From Pseudochelatococcus lubricantis (lineage in GTDB: Bacteria; Pseudomonadota; Alphaproteobacteria; Rhizobiales; Beijerinckiaceae): a stretch of 64,000 nt of DNA. This document shows, piece after piece, positions 60,647-64,000 of the stretch (the stretch's first letter is position 1; each line of letters begins with the position of its first letter). The stretch lies in contig NZ_JBHLXC010000010.1 in NCBI RefSeq assembly GCF_042432495.1, positions 1 to 64,000 on the forward strand, given 5' to 3'. The notes beneath the pieces are model-generated. The model worked only from the letters and a program-made list of their open reading frames with translations. It did no database searches and had not been told where the DNA came from. The translations under genes and the position numbers were made by a program.

Positions 60647-61801
60647 TCAGGCGCTCGCCGCGATCCCGCCGGATTTTTTCGCCGTGCCTGCAAGCGGCGC
60701 CGGCCCTTCCAGATAGCGCGTCAGCCAGTATAGGCACATGATGCCGGCGGGAACGACCGCAAGCCCGGTCAGCGTGTTGCCCGAAAGGCGCAACCCTTCC
60801 GTCAGCGTGGCGAATATCTGGCCGGCGCTGCTGAGTACCGATCCGAGCGCGAAAATCGCCAGCCCGTGGCGGCCTATCAGCGCCATCGGCCTGCCGAACG
60901 GCCACTGCAACAGCATGCCGCCTACGCGGAAGCGTGCCAGCAGGTACGCAAGCGCCAGAAAATGCGCCAGCCGCATCACGCCCATATCCGTCTTGTCGAA
61001 GCCGCCGAGGGCGCGCGCCGCATCGAACAGCCCCGGTTCAAGGCCGAACATGTTGGTCGTCAGCACGACACCGGCGGCGACAAATAGGGAGCATACGGCC
61101 GTCAGCCACGGCAAGGCCTGCAGTTGCTCGCCGGAGCGCCTCATCACGATCACCGCGACGACGCCGATCACGAAGGCGAACTGCCACGCGAAGGGGTTGA
61201 GAAACCACAGCCCCTCCACCGGCCAGCTCGGCAGGTTCACCTGCGGCGCCTGCGCGATGGCGTAGATGATGAACGACACGATCAGCGTCGCCATGGGCGA
61301 GCGCCATGCCGCGAGCAGGATGAACGGCGCGCACAGCATCAGCAGGATGTAGAGCGGCAGAATATTGTAATAGCCCAGTTGATGCCCCAGACTCATGATG
61401 CCGAGCAGCGCTGCGGCGGGGTCATCGAAAATCACATCGCGGCCATGGCCGAGGATGAAGGCCTCCCGGCCTGTCAGCACGAAGGCATTGGCGAAGAGCG
61501 CGATCGCCGTGAATGTCAGCAGCAGGTGGATGGCATAAAGCAGGAAGGCGCGTCGCCACGCCTTGTTCAGGGCGCCGAGCGTGTCGCCGCGCGACATGTT
61601 GCCGCCATAGGCCAGCGCGACCGAAAGGCCGGAGATGAAGACGAAGGCTTCGGCTGAATCGGAAAAGCCGAAATTGCGCGGCGTGACGGACTCGAAAATG
61701 TTGCCGGGCACGTGGTTGATGAAGATGATGACAAGCACCAGCCCGCGCCAGAAGTCGATGGTCTCGATCCGGCCCGTTGCCGTTCCGCTTCGCCTTTGCA
61801 A
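60647..61801 (-). CDS. opgC: OpgC-type membrane acyltransferase
   Basis: This 384-residue polytopic protein has about ten membrane helices. The N-terminal ETIDFWRGLVLVIIFINHVPGN is the OpgC signature, with SDSAEAFVFISGLSVALAYGG after it. OpgC succinylates osmoregulated periplasmic or cyclic glucans. I chose a TTG start at 61801 because AAGGAGG lies eight bases before it (61810-61816) and the frame further upstream does not resemble the family; an ATG at 61903 would add 34 residues. Confidence 0.88.
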   Translation of the reverse strand: MQRRSGTATGRIETIDFWRGLVLVIIFINHVPGNIFESVTPRNFGFSDSAEAFVFISGLSVALAYGGNMSRGDTLGALNKAWRRAFLLYAIHLLLTFTAIALFANAFVLTGREAFILGHGRDVIFDDPAAALLGIMSLGHQLGYYNILPLYILLMLCAPFILLAAWRSPMATLIVSFIIYAIAQAPQVNLPSWPVEGLWFLNPFAWQFAFVIGVVAVIVMRRSGEQLQALPWLTAVCSLFVAAGVVLTTNMFGLEPGLFDAARALGGFDKTDMGVMRLAHFLALAYLLARFRVGGMLLQWPFGRPMALIGRHGLAIFALGSVLSSAGQIFATLTEGLRLSGNTLTGLAVVPAGIMCLYWLTRYLEGPAPLAGTAKKSGGIAASA

Positions 61802-61935
61802 TGCGTTGTCCTCCTTGCGCCGATTGTTCCGGCGCAACTGCGCAAACGTGTTTCTGAATGGATTGTTCCGATCCAAGAGGGCGCGGTGTGCGCTGCCGCA
61901 CATACGGCGCCGTCATGGACCGGTGTGAGGCACGG

Positions 61936-62271
61936 TCAATGACCGACGGTTTTCGAGAACAGGTTGATGACCAGCACACCGCCGATGATCATTGCGAGCC
62001 CGGCAATGGCGGGAAGATCGAGCTTCTGCTGGAAGGCGACGAAGCCGACGAGCGCAATGAGCACGATGCCGATGCCGCTCCAGATCGCATAGACGATGCC
62101 GACAGGAATGAACTTGAGCGTCAACGACAGGAAATAGAACGAAATGACGTAACCCGCCACGGTAATAAGGGAGGGGACGAGGCGCGTGAAGCCTTCCGCC
62201 GTCTTCAGCGACGATGTCGCGATCACCTCGCAGACGATGGCGATCGCCAGATAAATATAGGCGTTACTCAT
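61936..62271 (-). CDS. Small multidrug resistance (EmrE/QacE-type) transporter
   Basis: This 111-residue protein has four membrane helices. Glu15 in AIVCEVIATSSLK is the membrane glutamate that binds drug and protons, and GIVYAIWSGIGIVLI is the conserved loop and helix. Relatives export quaternary ammonium compounds or guanidinium; the sequence does not decide. It sits between argB and opgC on the same strand. Confidence 0.93.
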   Translation of the reverse strand: MSNAYIYLAIAIVCEVIATSSLKTAEGFTRLVPSLITVAGYVISFYFLSLTLKFIPVGIVYAIWSGIGIVLIALVGFVAFQQKLDLPAIAGLAMIIGGVLVINLFSKTVGH

Positions 62272-62327
62272 GAAAATCCGCTTCGACAGGCGATACCGGC
62301 CGGGCGCCGTCCGGCCGGCCGGTAGGC

Positions 62328-63233
62328 TCAGGGCGTAATGAGCGTGCCGGCGCCGTGGTCGGTGTAGAGTTCGAGCAGCACCGAGTGCGGCACCTTGCCG
62401 TCCAGGATGACGACGCCCTCGACGCCCTGTTCGAGCGCGTAGATGCAGGTCTCGACCTTGGGAATCATGCCGCCGGTGATGGTGCCGTCGGCGACGAGGC
62501 GGCGGCAGTCGTCGATGGTGAGCTGCCGCAGCAATTGCTTGTTCTTGTCCAGAACGCCGGGCACGTCGGTGAGCAGCAGCAGGCGCTTGGCCCGCATGGC
62601 GCCCGCGATGGCGCCGGCGAACGTGTCCGCGTTTATGTTGTAGGTAGCGCCGTCCTCGCCCGGCGCGACGGGGGCGAGCACCGGGATGAGTTCGGCCTTC
62701 AGCACGGCGTCGAGCACCGCGCGGTTGACGCGCTGAGGCTCACCCACGAAGCCGAGATCGACGGCCTTTTCCTCAAGCGATTCGGGATCGACGATGCTGC
62801 GCGTCACCTTGCGGGCGGTGACCATGTTGCCGTCCTTGCCGCAGAGGCCGACGGCCCGCCCGCCTTCGGCCGCGATCGTGCCGACGAGCTGCTTGTTGAT
62901 GGAGCCGGCCAGCACCATCTCCACCACTTCGACGGTGGCCTTGTCAGTGACACGCAGGCCCGCCTGGAACTCGGACGTGATGCCGAGCCGTTTCAGCATG
63001 CCGCCGATCTGCGGCCCGCCGCCGTGCACCACGATAGGCAGCACGCCGGACTGTTCGAGCAGCACGACATCCTCAGCGAAGTCCTCCGCTGCCGAGGCGT
63101 CGCCCATGGCGTGGCCGCCATACTTGATCACCACGACCTGCTGGTCGTAGCGCTGCATGTGGGGTAGCGCCTGAACGAGAATCTCCGCCCGGGCGAAGAC
63201 GTCGGGCAGATCGGGGGGAGAATGGTCGGTCAT
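62328..63233 (-). CDS. argB: Acetylglutamate kinase
   Basis: This 301-residue enzyme performs the second step of arginine biosynthesis and phosphorylates N-acetylglutamate. The N-terminal VVVIKYGGHAM and VVHGGGPQIG bind ATP, and MIPKVETCIYALEQGV is the C-terminal motif. The N-terminal helix region (PDVFARAEILVQALPHMQRY) is the extension found in arginine-inhibited hexameric forms, so feedback inhibition is likely. ATG 63233 gives MTDHSPPDL; the frame continues upstream without family features. Confidence 0.96.
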   Translation of the reverse strand: MTDHSPPDLPDVFARAEILVQALPHMQRYDQQVVVIKYGGHAMGDASAAEDFAEDVVLLEQSGVLPIVVHGGGPQIGGMLKRLGITSEFQAGLRVTDKATVEVVEMVLAGSINKQLVGTIAAEGGRAVGLCGKDGNMVTARKVTRSIVDPESLEEKAVDLGFVGEPQRVNRAVLDAVLKAELIPVLAPVAPGEDGATYNINADTFAGAIAGAMRAKRLLLLTDVPGVLDKNKQLLRQLTIDDCRRLVADGTITGGMIPKVETCIYALEQGVEGVVILDGKVPHSVLLELYTDHGAGTLITP

Positions 63234-63331
63234 GACGGGCGACGGTCCTGCAGTGCGATTCGCATCTTTTGTTGCTGTTCTACAGGACATAACGCGCCGT
63301 GTCGCCCGCGTTTTTCACGGGCCGAGGACCA

Positions 63332-63700
63332 TCAGGCGTCGCGTCTCGCGGCAAGGGCTGCGATGGCGATGACGAGCCATCCGGCCATCAGGACCGTTCC
63401 GCCGGTGGGGGCCGCCATGTAGAACAGCGTCTTGCCCTCGACGGCGCGCAACGCCAGCTCGCCGCTGAACAGCGCCACGCCGGAGAAGACGAGTACGCCG
63501 CCCGCGTGCGCGATTCCCGCCCGCACGAGACCGGTGCGGATGAGGGCCGGCAAGGCGATAAGCGCGGCGGCGTGAAACAGCAGGAAGTTCGCCGCCGTGC
63601 CGAGCCCGGTGCCGGGCCCCGTCACATGCGTGGCCGCCGCGGCGGCGGCGGTTCCCAGCAGGCCAAAAAGCGCCCCCAGCACGACGAGCGCGCGATCCAT
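63332..63700 (-). CDS. DUF423 (YgdD-like) membrane protein
   Basis: This 122-residue protein has four hydrophobic segments. It has the family pattern VLGALFGLLGTAAAAAATH, FHAAALIAL and GVALFSGELAL near the end of the third helix, then APTGGTVLMAGWLVIA. The function is unknown. ATG 63700 is preferred to ATG 63706 because GGGGG then lies seven bases upstream. It lies about 100 bases upstream of argB, on the same strand. Confidence 0.88.
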   Translation of the reverse strand: MDRALVVLGALFGLLGTAAAAAATHVTGPGTGLGTAANFLLFHAAALIALPALIRTGLVRAGIAHAGGVLVFSGVALFSGELALRAVEGKTLFYMAAPTGGTVLMAGWLVIAIAALAARRDA

Positions 63701-63812
63701 GATCATTCCCCCGGAAGGTATGTGCGCAATCCAAAGGACGACTCAGCGGCGCGGCTCTGGATTTCCATCCGCCTCACCAGACCATTTTTACGTTTCTTTG
63801 AAACGCGACAAT

Positions 63813-63838
63813 GGTCCATCTCTTTGGTCCATCTCTTT
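63813..63838. repeat. Perfect 13-bp tandem duplication
   Basis: GGTCCATCTCTTT occurs at 63813-63825 and again at 63826-63838. It lies in the 258-base gap between the DUF423 gene and the partial gene at the window end. A run of eight C lies at 63870-63877. Nothing else was recognised in that gap. Confidence 0.85.
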
Positions 63839-63958
63839 GCATTTACGCAATTCCGAGCACAAAGCGGTGCCCCCCCCTTTGCTGAAATTGCCTTATCGCA
63901 TCAACGGGCTGTTGCGGGAACTGCGACAAACCGTCGTCCGCGTCCGCGACAGAAACCT

Positions 63959-64000
63959 TCAGCCTGCGCGCTCGTGCAGCAGCCGGACAATCGCCGCCTG
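63959..64000 (-). CDS. C-terminal end of an unidentified gene (possibly EngB/YihA GTPase)
   Basis: On the minus strand the last 13 codons before TGA at 63961-63959 read QAAIVRLLHERAG. The rest lies beyond the window. The position upstream of argB and the short basic-amphipathic ending would fit engB, which is commonly next to argB in Rhizobiales, but 13 residues cannot prove it. The call rests on context. Confidence 0.35.
   Translation of the reverse strand, partial: QAAIVRLLHERAG

Overview
The window reads as chromosomal DNA of a GC-rich alphaproteobacterium, most likely of the order Hyphomicrobiales (Rhizobiales). This is inferred from gene order and content: tuf followed by one unbroken S10-spc-alpha ribosomal block with adk between secY and rpsM, a metC/aapJQMP divergent pair, a class I lysyl-tRNA synthetase, an adenylate kinase with a short lid, and argB near a probable engB. 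The genus cannot be fixed from the sequence alone.

Layout. 1-14760: the 3' end of tuf, then rpsJ-rplC-rplD-rplW-rplB-rpsS-rplV-rpsC-rplP-rpmC-rpsQ | rplN-rplX-rplE-rpsN-rpsH-rplF-rplR-rpsE-rpmD-rplO-secY-adk | rpsM-rpsK-rpoA-rplQ, ended by an intrinsic terminator. A second terminator-like hairpin lies inside the block, between rpoA and rplQ, and its 3' half is tandemly duplicated. 14850-18940: a DegP/HtrA-type periplasmic protease, rarA, a possible 23-residue membrane peptide gene fitted exactly between rarA and rluC, and an rluC-type pseudouridine synthase. 18950-24870: cystathionine beta-lyase facing the aapJQMP general amino-acid ABC transporter. 24960-30190: a small membrane protein with two cysteine pairs, a periplasmic YncE-like beta-propeller protein, an aldo/keto reductase, L-lactate dehydrogenase (lldD) and a VIT1/CCC1-type metal transporter. 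30190-37120: a long structured leader and then cydABXDC, which holds the whole cytochrome bd oxidase, its small subunit and its assembly exporter in one run.

37250-43000 holds housekeeping genes: beta-carbonic anhydrase, an M24 aminopeptidase, lysyl-tRNA synthetase and a PA0069-type radical SAM protein. 43000-49500 is an accessory surface-polysaccharide locus. It has a very AT-rich entry region, a 1493-residue protein with two glycosyltransferase and two methyltransferase-like domains, and a methyltransferase carrying a long coiled coil. 49700-55120 holds three same-strand genes that all point to phosphoryl transfer: an APH-kinase/P-loop-kinase fusion, a large protein with a PhoU/DUF47-like C-terminus, and a pyruvate-phosphate-dikinase-like protein that lacks the substrate barrel. 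55130-64000: family 4 uracil-DNA glycosylase, an EamA exporter, a metallophosphatase, ettA, tam, an OpgC-type membrane acyltransferase, an SMR transporter, argB, a DUF423 protein and the last codons of a gene that runs off the end (perhaps engB).

The first 14.8 kb is ordinary translation machinery. The parts that stand out are the polysaccharide locus, the truncated-dikinase/PhoU-like cluster, and several unexplained inverted repeats in regulatory gaps. No tRNA, rRNA, CRISPR array, prophage or complete insertion sequence was seen.
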